From the NCBI GenBank assembly GCA_036172665.1, contig JAYKNF010000034.1, positions 186,001-250,000 on the forward strand: a stretch of DNA of 64,000 bases. The letters are read 5' to 3'. This document shows positions 11,001 through 23,300 of the stretch, piece after piece. Every line of letters starts with the position of its first letter. Position 1 is the first letter of the stretch. This DNA is from Prosopocoilus inquinatus (taxonomy: Eukaryota > Arthropoda > Insecta > Coleoptera > Lucanidae). The notes below the pieces were generated by a model, which was not told the origin of the DNA, made no database searches, and was given only the letters and a program-made list of their open reading frames with translations. Made by a program: the position numbers and the translations under genes.

Positions 11001-13700
11001 GGACGCAGCAGAAGCTGGAAATAGTTTTGAACGAAACAACACGCATTAGCGTTGTTCATGTGATGTATCTAAACGATCCTTACTTATCTAACATGTTATT
11101 TGACGTTTGGATGGACTCCAGTAAGTCTGATGTGAGATACAAAGTTTTTGGACGCAGCAGGAGCTGGAAACAGTTTTGAACGAAACAACACGAATTAGCG
11201 TTGTTATTGTGATGTATCTAATCGATCCTTACTCATCTATCATGTTATTTGGCGTTTCGATGGACTCCAGTAACTTTGATGTGAGATACGAAGTTCTCGG
11301 ACGCAGCTGAAGCTGGAAATAGTTTTGAACGAAACAACACGCACTAGCGTTGTTCCTGTGATGTATCTAATCGATCCTTACTCATCTATCATGTTATTTG
11401 ACGTTTCGATGGACTCCAGTAACTTTGATGTGAGATACGAAGTTCTCGGACGCAGCTGAAGCTAGAAATAGTTTTAAACGAAACAACACGTATTAGCGTT
11501 GTTCCTATGATGTATCTAATCGATCCTTACTCATCTATCATGTTGCTTGACGTTTGGATGGACTCCAGTAACTCTGATGTGAGATACAAAGTTTTCGGAC
11601 GCAGCAGAAGCTGGAAATAGTTTTGAACGAAACAACACGTATTAACGTTGTTCCTGTGATGTATCTAAGCGATCCTTACTTATCTACTATGTTATTTGAC
11701 GTTTCGATGGACTCCAGTAACTTTGATGTGAGATACGACGTTCTCGGACGCAGCTGAAGCTAGAAATAGTTTTAAACGAAACAACACGTATTAGCGTTGT
11801 TCCTGAGATGTATCTAATCGATCCTTACTCATCTATCATGTCATTTGGCGTTTCGATGGACTCCAGTAACTTTGATGTGAGTTACGAATTTCTCGGACGC
11901 AGCTGAAGCTAGAAATAGTTTTAAATGAAACAACACGCATTAGCGTTGTTTCTGTGATGTATCTAATCGATCGTTACTTATATATCATGTTATTTGAATT
12001 TTGGATGGACTCCAGTAACCCTGATGTGAGATACGAAGTTCTCGGACGCAGCAGAAGCTGGAAATAGTTTTAAACGAAACAACACCCATTAGCGTTGTTC
12101 CTGTGATGTATCTAATCGATCCTTACTCATCTATCATGTTATTTGGCGTTTCGATGGACTCCAGTAACTTTGATGTGAGAAACGAAGTTCTCGGACGCAG
12201 CTGAAGCTAGAAATAGTTTTAAACGAAACAACACGCATTAGCGTTGTTCCTATGATGTATCTAATCGATCCTTACTTATCTATCATGTTATTTGACGTTT
12301 GGATGGACTCCAGTAACCCTGATGTGAGATACAAAGTTCTCGGACGCAGCAGAAGCTGGAAATAGTTTTGAACGAAACAACACGTATTAGCGTTGTTCCT
12401 GTGATGTATCTAAACGATCCTTACTTATCTAACATGTTATTTGACGTTTGGATGGACTCTAGTAACTCTGATGTGAGATACGACTTTTTCGGACGCAGCA
12501 GAAACTGGAAATAGTTTTAAACGAAACAACACGTATTAGCGTTGTTCCTGTGATGTATGTAATCGATCCTTACTCATCTATCATGTTATTTTACGTTTGG
12601 ATGGACTCCAGTAACTCTGATGTGAGAAACAAAGTTCTCGGACGCAGCAGAACCTGGAAATAGTTTTGAACGAAACAACACGAATCAGCGTTGTTCCTGT
12701 GATGTATCTAATCGATCCTTACTCATCTATCATGTTATTTGGCGTTTCGATGGACTCCAGTAACTTTGATGTGAGATACGAAGTTCTCGGACGCAGCTGA
12801 AGCTAGAAATAGTTTTAAACGAAACAACACGTATTAGCGTTGTTCCTGTGATGTATCTAATCGATCCTTACTCGTCTATCATGTTATTTGACGTTTGGAT
12901 GGACTCCAGTAACTCTGATGTGAGATACGACTTTTTCGGACGCAGCAGAAACTGGAAATAGTTTTAAACGAAACAACACGTAGTAGCGTTGTTCCTGTGA
13001 TGTATGTAATCGATCCTTACTCATCTATCATGTTATTTTACGTTTGGATGGACTCCAGTAAATCTGATGTGAGAAACAAAGTTCTCGGACGCAGCAGAAC
13101 CTGGAAATAGTTTTGAACGAAACAACACGTATTAGCGTTGTTCCTGTGATGTATCTAATCGATCCTTACTTAGCTACTATGTTATTTGACGTTTCGATGG
13201 ACTCCAGTAACTCTCATGTGAGATACGAAATTTTCGGACGCAGCAGCTGCTGGAAATAGTTTTAAACGAAACAACACGAATTAGCGTTGTTCCTGTGATG
13301 TATCTAATCGATCCTTACTCATCTATCATGTTATTTGGCGTTTCGATGGACTCCAGTAACTTTGATGTGAGATACGAAGTTCTCGGACGCAGCAGAAGCT
13401 AGAAATAGTTTTAAACGAAACAACACGCATTAGCGTTGTTCCTGTGATGTATCTAATCGATCCTTACTTATCTATCATGTTATTTGACGTTTGGATGGAC
13501 TCCAGTAACCCTGATGTGAGATACGAAATTTTCGGACGCAGCGGAAGCTGGAAATAGTTTTAAACGAAACAACACGCATTAGCGTTGTTCCTGTGCTGTA
13601 TCTAATCGATCCTTACTTATCTATCATGTTATTTGACGTTTGGATGGACTCCAGTAACCCTGATGTGAGATACGAAGTTCTCGGACGCAGCAGAAGCTAG
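8035..13700 (+). repeat. Mixed-order satellite region with trimer cassettes
   Basis: About 38 monomers lack the 12-monomer order seen upstream. No gene or other element was seen. The recurring element is a group marked by GCAGAAACTGG, then GTATGTAATCG with TTATTTTACG or TTATTTGACG, then GAGAAACAAAG and GCAGAACCTGG. The GCAGAACCTG marker lies at 9071, 9518, 10561, 12647 and 13094. The spacings are 447, 1043, 2086 and 447 bp, which are 3, 7, 14 and 3 monomers exactly. The region looks like older satellite shuffled by local duplications. Confidence 0.85.
8911..13110 (+). repeat. 447-bp (three-monomer) cassette, dispersed copies
   Basis: Copies lie near 8911-9210, 9350-9660, 10,240-10,710, 12,480-12,790 and 12,930-13,250. 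Each has a CGACTCTTTCGG or CGACTTTTTCGG end, then the GTATGTAATCGATCC monomer, then the GAGAAACAAAGTTCTCGG end with GCAGAACCTGG. The next monomer is either a TAGCTACTATG type or an ACGAATTAGCG/ACGAATCAGCG type, so the group ends in alternative ways. Spacing between copies is always a whole number of monomers. A related piece reappears at about 20,247-20,340. Confidence 0.7.
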
Positions 13701-14738
13701 AAATAGTTCTAAACGAAACAACACGCATTAGCGTTGTTCCTGTGATGTATCTAATCGATCCTTACTTATCTATCATGTTATTTGACGTTTGGATGGACTC
13801 CAGTAACCCTGATGTGAGATACGAAGTTCTCGGAAGCAGCAGAAGCTGGAAATAGTTTTAAACGAAACAACACGCATTAGCGTTGTTCCTGTGATGTATC
13901 TAATCGATCCTTACTCATCTATCATGTTATGTGGCGTTTCGATGGACTCCAGTAACTTGGATGTGAGATACGAAATTTTCGGACGCAGCAGAAGCTGGAA
14001 ATAGTTTTAAACGAAACAACACGCATTAGCGTTGTTCCTGTGATGTATCTAATCGATCCTTACTCATCTATCATGTTACTTGGCTTTTCGATGGACTCCA
14101 GTAACTTTGATGTGAGATACGAAGTTCTCGGACGCAGCTGAAGCTAGAAATAGTTTTAAACGAAACAACACGTATTAGCGTTGTTCCTGTGATGTATCTA
14201 ATCGATCCTTACTCATCTATCAAGTTATTTGACGTTTGGATGGACTCCAGTAACTCTGATGTGAGATACAAAGTTTACGGACGCAGCAGAATCTGGAAAT
14301 AGTTTTGAACGAAACAACACGTATTAGCGTTGTTCCTGTGATGTATCTAATCGATCCTTACTAGCTACTATGTTATTTGACGTTTCGATGGACTCCAGTA
14401 ACTCTAATGTGAGATACGAAATTTTCGGACGCAGCAGCAGCTTTAAATAGTTTTAAACGAAACAACACATATTAGCGTTGTTCCTGTGATGTATCTAATC
14501 GATCCTTACTCATCTATCATGTTATTTGACGTTTGGACGGACTCCAGTAACTCTGATGTGAGATACAAAGTTCTCGGACGCAGCAGAAGCTGGAAATAGT
14601 TTTGAACGAAACAACACGTATTAGCGTTGTCCCTGTGATGTATCTAATCGATCCTAACTTATCTATCATGTTATTTGACGTTTGGATGGACTCCAGTAAC
14701 CCTGATGTGAGATACGAAGTTCTCGGACGCAGCAGAAG

Positions 14739-14900
14739 CTGGAAATAGTTTTAAACAAAACAACACGTATTAGCGTTGTTCCTGTGATGTATCTAATCGA
14801 TCCTTACTTATCTACTATGTTATTTGAAGTATCGATGGACTCCAGTGAGTTACTGGAGTCCATGTGTTGTGAGATACGAAATTTTCGGACGCAGCAGAAG
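14739..14900 (+). repeat. 162-bp monomer with foldback (hairpin) insertion
   Basis: This monomer is 13 bp longer than normal. After ATGGACTCCAGT it runs directly into GAGTTACTGGAGTCCAT, the exact reverse complement of the normal 17-base continuation ATGGACTCCAGTAACTC. It then resumes with GTGTTGTGAGATAC. The duplicate monomer 12 units downstream (around 16,623-16,660) has the ordinary ACTCCAGTAACACTGATG. The change therefore happened in this copy after the duplication. Because 162 is divisible by 3, a longer open frame (14,784-15,059) passes through it; I regard that frame as accidental. Confidence 0.88.
14835..14863. repeat. 12-bp perfect inverted repeat with 5-nt spacer
   Basis: ATGGACTCCAGT (14,835-14,846), spacer GAGTT, ACTGGAGTCCAT (14,852-14,863). 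It could extrude as a small hairpin. I saw no other copy in the window. It is the product of the inverted insertion described for the 162-bp monomer. Confidence 0.92.
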
Positions 14901-17900
14901 CTGGAAATAGTTTTAAACGAAACAACACGCATTAGCGTTGTTCCTGTGATGTATCTAATCGATCCTTACTCATCTATCATGTTATTTGACGTTTCGATGG
15001 ACTCTAGTAATTCTGATGTGAGATACGAAGTTTTTGGACGCAGCAGGAGCTGGAAATAGTTTTAAACGAAACAACACGTATTAGCGTTGTTCCTGTGATG
15101 TATCTAATCGATCTTTACTCATCTATCATGTTATTTGACGTTAGGATGGACTCCAGTAACTCTGATGTGAGATACAAAGTTCTCGGACGCAGCAGAAGCT
15201 GGAAATAGTTTTGAACGAAGCAACACGTATTAGCGTTGTTCCTGTGATGTATCTAAACGATCCTTACTTATCTAACATGTTATTTGACGTTTGGATGGAC
15301 TCCAGTAAGTCTGATGTGAGATACAAAGTTTTTGGACGCAGCAGGAGCTGGAAATAGTTTTAAACGAAACAAAACGTATTAGCGTTGTTCCTGTGATGTA
15401 TCTAATCGATCCTTACTTAGCTACTATGTTATTTGACGGTTCGATGGACTCCAGTAACTCTAATGTGAGATACGAAATTTTCGGACGCAGCAGCAGCTGG
15501 AAATAGTTTTAAACGAAACAACACATATTAGCGTTGTTCCTGTGATGTATCTAATCGATCCTTACTCATCTATCATGTTATTTGACGTTTGGACGGACTC
15601 CAGTAACTCTGATGTGAGATACAAAGTTCTCGGACACAGCAGAAGCTGGAATTAGTTTTGAACGAAACAACACGCATTAGCGTTGTTCCTGTGCTGTATC
15701 TAATCGATCCTTACTTATCTATCATGTTATTTGACGTTTGGATGGACTCCAGTAACCCTGATGTGAGATACGAAGTTCTCGGACGCAGCAGAAGCTGGAA
15801 ACAGTTGTAAATGAAACAACACGCATTAGCGTTGTTCCTGTGATGTATCTAAACGATCCTTACTTATCTAACATGTTATTTGACGTTTGGATGGACTCCA
15901 GTAAGTGTGATGTGAGATACAAAGTTTTGGGACGCAGCAGGATCTGGAAATAGTTTTAAGCGAAACAACATGTATTAGAGTTGTTCCTGTGCTGTATCTA
16001 ATCGATCCTTACTTATCTATCATGTTATTTGACGTTTGGATGGACTCCAGTAACTCTGATGTGAGATACAAAGTTTACGGACGCAGCAGAAGCTGGAAAT
16101 AGTTTTGAACGAAACAACACGTATTAGCGTTGTTCCTGTGATGTATCTAATCGATCCTTACTTAGCTACTATGTTATTTGACGTTTCGATGGACTCCAGT
16201 AACTCTAATGTGAGATACGAAATTTTCGGACGCAGCAGCAGCTGGAAATAGTTTTAAACGAAACAACACATATTAGCGTTGTTCCTGTGATGTATCTAAT
16301 CGATCCTTACTCATCTATCATGTTATTTGACGTTTGGACGGACTCCAGTAACTCTGATGTGAGATACAAAGTTCTCGGACGCAGCAGAAGCTGGAAATAG
16401 TTTTGAACGAAACAACACGTATTAGCGTTGTTCCTGTGATGTATCTAATCGATCCTTACTTATCTGTCATGTTATTTGACGTTTGGATGGACTAAAGTAA
16501 CCCTGATGTGAGATACGAAGTTCTCGGACGCAGCAGAAGCTGGAAATAGTTTTAAACGAAACAACACGTATTAGCGTTGTTCCTGTGATGTATCTAATCG
16601 ATCCTTACTTATCTACTATGTTATTTGAAGTTTCGATGGACTCCAGTAACACTGATGTGAGATACGAAATTTTCGGACGCAGCAGAAGCTGGAAATAGTT
16701 TTAAACGAAACAGCACGCATCAGCGTTGTTCCTGTGATGTATCTAATCGATCCTTACTCATCTATCATGTTATTTGACGTTTCGATAGACTCTAGTAATT
16801 CTGATGTGAGATACGAAGTTTTTGGACGCAGCAGGAGCTGGAAATAGTTTTAAACGAAACAACACGTATTAGCGTTGTTCCTGTGATGTATCTAATCGAT
16901 CCTTACTCATCTATCATGTTATTTGACGTTTGGATGGACTCCAGTAACTCTGATGTGAGATACAAAGTTCTCGGACGCAGCAGAAGCTGGAAATAGTTTT
17001 AAACGAAGCAACACGTATTAGCGTTGTTCCTGTGATGTATCTAAACGATCCTTACTTATCTAACATGTTATTTGACGTTTGGATGGACTCCAGTAAGTCT
17101 GATGTGAGATACAAAGTTTCTGGACGCAGCAGGAGCTGGAAATAGTTTTAAACGAAACAAAACGTATTAGCGTTGTTCCTGTGATGTATCTAATCGATCC
17201 TTACTTAGCTACTATGTTATTTGACGGTTCGATGGACTCCAGTAACTCTAATGTGAGATACGAAATTTTCGGACGCAGCAGCAGCTGGAAATAGTTTTAA
17301 ACGAAACAACACATATTAGCGTTGTTCCTGTGATGTATCTAATCGATCCTTACTCATCTATCATGTTATTTGACGTTTGGACGGACTCCAGTAACTCTGA
17401 TGTGAGATACAAAGTTCTCGGACACAGCAGAAGCTGGAATTAGTTTTGAACGAAACAACTCGTATTAGCGTTGTTCCTGTGATGTATCTAAACGATCCTT
17501 ACTTATCTAACATGTTATTTGACGTTTGGATGGACTCCAGTAAGTCTGATGTGACATACAAAGTTTTTGGACGCAGCAGGAGCTTAAAATAGTTTTAAAC
17601 GAAACAACACGTATTGGCGTTGTTCCTGTGCTGTATCTAATCGATCCCTACTTATCTACAATGTTATTTGACGTTTCAACGGACTCCAGTAACTCTGATG
17701 TGAGATACGAAGTTTTCGGACACAGCAGAAGCTGGAAACAGTTTTGAACGAAACAACACGAATTAGCGTTGTTCCTGTGATGTATCTAATCGATCCTTAC
17801 TCATCTATCATGTTATTTGGCGTTTCGATGGACTCCAGTAACTTTGATGTGAGATACGAAGTTCTCGGACGCAGCTGAAGCTGGAAATAGTTTTAAACGA

Positions 17901-20334
17901 AACAACACGCATTAGCGTTGTTCCTGTGATGTATCTAATCGATCCTTACTCATCTATCATGTTATTTGATGTTTCGATGGACTCCAGTAACTTTGATGTG
18001 AGATACGAAGTTCTCGGACGCAGCTGAAGCTAGAAATAGGTTTAAACGAAACAACACGTATTAGCGTTGTTCCTATGATGTATCTAATCGATCCTTACTC
18101 CTCTATCATGTTGCTTGACGTTTGGATGGACTCCAGTAACTCTGATGTGAGATACAAAGTTTTCGGACGCAGCAGAAGCTGGAAATAGTTTTGAACGAAA
18201 CAACACGCATTAGCGTTGTTCCTGTGATGTATCTAAGCGATCCTTACTTATCTACTATGTTATTTGACGTTTCGATGGACTCCAGTAACTTTGATGTGAG
18301 ATACGAAGTTCTCGGACGCAGCTGAAGCTAGAAATAGTTTTAAACGAAACAACACGTATTAGCGTTGTTCCTGTGATGTATCTAATCGATCCTTACTCAT
18401 CTATCATGTTATTTGGCGTTTCGATGGACTCCAGTAACTTTGATGTGAGATACGAAGTTCTCGGACGCAGCAGAAGCTGGAAATAGTTTTAAACGAAACA
18501 ACACGCATTAGCGTTGTTCCTGTGATGTATCTAATCGATCCTTACTTATCTATCATGTTATTTGACGTTTGGATGGACTCCAGTAACCCTGATGTGAGAT
18601 ACGAAGTTCTCGGACGCAGCAGAAGCTGGAAATAGTTTTAAACGAAACAACACGCATTAGCGTTGTTCCTGTGATGTATCTAATCGATCCTTACTCATCT
18701 ATCATGTTATGTGGCGTTTCGATGGACTCCAGTAACTTGGATGTGAGATACGAAATTTTCGGACGCGGCAGAAGCTGGAAATAGTTTTAAACGAAACAAC
18801 ACGCATTAGCGTTGTTCCTGTGATGTATCTAATCGATCCTTACTCATCTATCATGTTACTTGGCGTTTCGATGGACTCCAGTAACTTTGATGTGAGATAC
18901 GAAGTTCTAGGACGCAGCTGAAGCTAGAAATAGTTTTAAACGAAACAACACTTATTAGCGTTGTTCCTGTGATGTATCTAATCGATCCTTACTCATCTAT
19001 CAAGTTATTTGACGTTTGGATGGACTCCAGTAACTCTGATGTGAGATACAAAGTTTACGGACGCAGCAGAAGCTGGAAATAGTTTTGAACGAAACAACAC
19101 GTATTAGCGTTGTTCCTGTGATGTATCTAATCGATCCTTACTTAGCTACTATGTTATTTGACGTTTCGATGGACTCCAGTAACTCTAATGTGAGATACGA
19201 AATTTTCGGACGCAGCAGCAGCTGGAAATAGTTTTAAACGAAACAACACATATTAGCGTTGTTCCTGTGATGTATCTAATCGATCCTTACTCATCTATCA
19301 TGTTATTTGACTTTTGGACGGACTCCAGTAACTCTGATGTGAGATACAAAGTTCTCGGACGCAGCAGAAGCTGGAAATAGTTTTGAACGAAACAACACGT
19401 ATTAGCGTTGTTCCTGTGATGTATCTAAACGATCCTTACTTATCTAACATGTTATTTGACGTTTGGATGGACTCCAGTAAGTCTGATGTGAGATACAAAG
19501 TTTCTGGGCGCAGCAGGAGCTGGAAATAGTTTTAAACGAAACAAAACGAATTAGCGTTGTTCCTGTGATGTATCTAATCGATCCTTACTTAGCTACTATG
19601 TTATTTGACGGTTCGATGGACTCCAGTAACTCTAATGTGAGATACGAAATTTTCGGACGCAGCAGCCGCTGGAAATAGTTTTAAACGAAACAACACATAT
19701 TAGCGTTGTTCCTGTGATGTATCTAATCGATCCTTACTCATCTATCATGTTATTTGACGTTTGGACGGACTACAGTAACTCTGATGTGAGATACAAAGTA
19801 CTCGGACACAGCAGAAGCTGGAATTAGTTTTGAACGAAACAACTCGTATTAGCGTTGTTCCTGTGATGTATCTAAACGATCCTTACTTATCTAACATGTT
19901 ATTTGACGTTTGGATGGACTCCAGTAAGTCTGATGTGAGATACAAAGTTTTTGGACGCAGCAGAAACTGGAAACAGTTTTGAACGAAACAACACGAATTA
20001 GCGTTGTTCCTGTGATGTATCTAATCGATCCTTACTCATCTATCATGTTATTTGGCGTTTCGATGGACTCCAGTAACTTTGATGTGAGATACGAAGTTCT
20101 CAGACGCAGTTGAAGCTGGAAATAGTTTTAAACGAAACAACACGCATTAGCGTTGTTCCTGTGATGTATCTAATCGATCCTTACTCATCTATCATGTTAT
20201 TTGACGTTTGGATGGACTCCAGTAACTCTGATGTGAGATACGACTTTTTCGGACGCAGCAGAAACTGGAAATAGTTTTAAACGAAACAACACGTATTAGC
20301 GTTGTTCCTGTGATGTATGTAATCGATCCTAACT

Positions 20335-23300
20335 CATTTATCATGTTATTTTACGTTTGGATGGACTCCAGTAACTCTGATGTGAGATACAAAGTTTTTG
20401 GACGCAGCAGAAGCTGGAAATAGTTTTGAACGAAACAACACGTATTAGCGTTGTTCCTGTGATGTATCTAATCGATCCTTACTTAGCTACTATGTTATTT
20501 GACGTTTCGATGGACTCCAGTAACTCTAATGTGAGATACGAAATTTTCGGACGCAGCAGCAGCTGGAAATAGTTTTAAACGAAACAACACATATTAGCGT
20601 TGTTCCTGTGATGTATCTAATCGATCCTTACTCATCTATCATGTTATTTGACGTTAGGACGGACTCCAGTAACTCTGATGTGAGAAACAAAGTTCTCGGA
20701 CGCAGCAGAAGCTGGAAATAGTTTTGAACGAAACAACACGTATTAGCGTTGTTCCTGTGATGTATCTAATAGATCCTTACTCATCTATCATGTTATTTGA
20801 CGTTTGGACGGACTCCAGTAAGTCTGATGTGAGATACAAAGTTTTTGGACGCAGCAGGAGCTGGAAATAGTTTTGAACGAAACAACACGCCTTAGCGTTG
20901 TTCCTGTGATGTATCTAATCGATCCTTACTTATATATCATGTTATTTGATGTTTGGATGGACTCCAGTAACCCTGATGTGAGATACAAAGTTCTCGGACG
21001 CAGCAGAAGCTGGAAATAGTTTTGAACGAAACAACACGTATTAGCGTTGTTCCTGTGATGTATCTAATCGATCCTTACTCATCTATCATGTTATTTGACG
21101 TTTGGACGGACTCCAGTAACTCTGATGTGAGATACAAAGTTCTCGGACGCAGCAGAAGCTAGAAATAGTTTTAAACGAAACAACACGTATTAGCGTTGTT
21201 CCTGTGATGTATCTAATCGATCCTTACTCATCTATCATGTTATTTGGCGTTTCGATGGACTCCAGTAACTTTGATGTGAGTTACGAAGTTCTCGGACGCA
21301 GCTGAAGCTAGAAATAGTTTTAAACGAAACAACACGCATTAGCGTTGTTCCTGTGATGTATCTAATCGATCCTTACTTATATATCATGTTATTTGACGTT
21401 TGGAAGGACTGAAGTAACTCTGATGTGAGATACGAAGTTCTCGGACGCAGCAGAAGCTGGAAATAGTTTTAAACGAAACAACACGCATTAGCGTTGTTCC
21501 TGTGATGTATCTAATCGATCCTTACTCATCTATCATGTTATTTGGCGTTTCGATGGACTCCAGTAACTCTGATGTGAGATACAAAGTTTTCGGACGCAGC
21601 AGAAGCTGGAAATAGTTTTGAACGAAACAACACGCCTTAGCGTTGTTCCTGTGATGTATCTAATCGATCCTTACTTATATATCATGTTATTTGACGTTTG
21701 GATGGACTCCAGTAACCCTGATGTGAGATACGAAGTTCTCGGACGCAGCAGAAGCTGGAAATAGTTTTAAAGGAAACAACACGCATTAGCGTTGTTCCTG
21801 TGATGTATCTAATCGATCCTTACTCATCTATCATGTTATTTGACGTTTGGACGGACTCCAGTAAGTCTGATGTGAGATAAAAAGTTTTTGGACGCAGCAG
21901 GAGCTGGAAATAGTTTTAAACGCAACAACACGTATTAGCGTTGTTCCTGTGCTGTATCTAATCGATCCTCACTTATCTATCATGTTATTTGACGTTTCGA
22001 TGGACTCCAGTAACTCTGATGTGAGATGCGACGTCTTCGGACGCAGCAGAAGCTGGAAATAGTTTTAAACGAAACAACACGTATTAGCGTTGTTCCTGTG
22101 ATGTTTCTAATCGATCCTTACTCATCTATCATGTTATTTGACGTTTGGATGGACTCCAGTAACTCTGATGTGAGATACGAAGTTCTCGGACGCAGCAGAA
22201 GCTGGAAATAGTTTTAAACGAAACAACACGCATTAGCGTTGTTCCTGTGATGTATCTAATCGATCCTTACTCATCTATCATGTTATTTGGCGTTTCGATG
22301 GACTCCAGTAACTTTGATGTGAGATACGAAGTTCTCGGACGCAGCTGAAGCTGGAAATAGTTTTAAACGAAACAACACGCATTAGCGTTGTTCCTGTGAT
22401 GTATCTAATCGATCCCTACTCATCTATCATGTTATTTGACGTTTCGATGGACTCCAGTAACTTTGATGTGAGATACGAAGTTCTCGGACGCAGCTGAAGA
22501 TAGAAATAGTTTTAAACGAAACAACACGTATTAGCGTTGTTCCTGTGATGTATCTAATCGATCCTTACTCATCTATCATGTTATTTGACGTTTGGATGGA
22601 CTCCAGTAACTCTGATGTGAGATACAAAGTTTTCGGACGCAGCAGAAGCTGGAAATAGTTTTGAACGAAACAACACGTATTAGCGTTGTTCCTGTGCTGT
22701 ATCTAATCGATCCTTACTTATCTATCATGTTATTTGACGTTTCGATGGACTCCAGTAACTTTGATGTGAGATACGAAGTTCTCGGACGCAGCTGAAGATA
22801 GAAATAGTTTTAAACGAAACAACACGTATTAGCGTTGTTCCTGTGATGTATCTAATCGATCCTTACTCATCTATCATGTTATTTGACGTTTGGATGGACT
22901 CCAGTAACTCTGATGTGAGATACAAAGTTTTCGGACGCAGCAGAAGCTGGAAATAGTTTTGAACGAAACAACACGTATTAGCGTTGTTCCTGTGATGTAT
23001 CTAATCGATCCTTACTCATCTATCATGTTATTTGACGTTTGGATGGACTCCAGTAACTCTGATGTGAGATACAAAGTTTTCGGACGCAGCAGAAGCTGGA
23101 AATAGTTTTGAACGAAACAACACGTATTAGCGTTGTTCCTGTGATGTATCTAATCGATCCTTACTCATCTATCATGTTATTTGACGTTTGGATGGACTCC
23201 AGTAACTCTGATGTGAGATACGAAGTTCTCGGACGCAGCAGAAGCTGGAAATAGTTTTAAACGAAACAACACGCATTAGCGTTGTTCCTGTGATGTAGCT

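Larger units (their letters stand above)
13700..20335 (+). repeat. Satellite region with 12-monomer and 32-monomer duplications
   Basis: Two overlapping duplications are visible. First, about 14,230-15,655 matches about 16,031-17,443 at an offset of 1801 bp left of the 162-bp monomer and 1788 bp (12 monomers) right of it. Second, about 13,700-14,610 matches about 18,480-19,390 at 4780-4781 bp, which is 32 monomers plus the 13-bp insertion and minus a 1-bp deletion near 14,361. The GACGGTTCG marker lies at 15,435, 17,223 and 19,607, spaced 12 and 16 monomers. No gene or foreign sequence was seen. Confidence 0.8.

Noticed and set aside
14784..15059. Forward open frame of 91 codons
   Set aside because: It runs through the 162-bp monomer and the next monomer. 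It exists only because the 13-bp insertion makes that monomer a multiple of three. Its content is translated satellite with no separate codon pattern, ribosome or promoter context.
18031..18040. GGTTTAAACG creating a perfect 8-bp palindrome
   Set aside because: A single substitution in one monomer. Not repeated and not linked to anything else.
22026..22211. Forward open frame of 61 codons
   Set aside because: A single substitution (GAGATACGA to GAGATGCGA) creates a start codon in a frame that is open for one monomer length almost everywhere in the array. It ends at the usual TAG of CTGGAAATAG.
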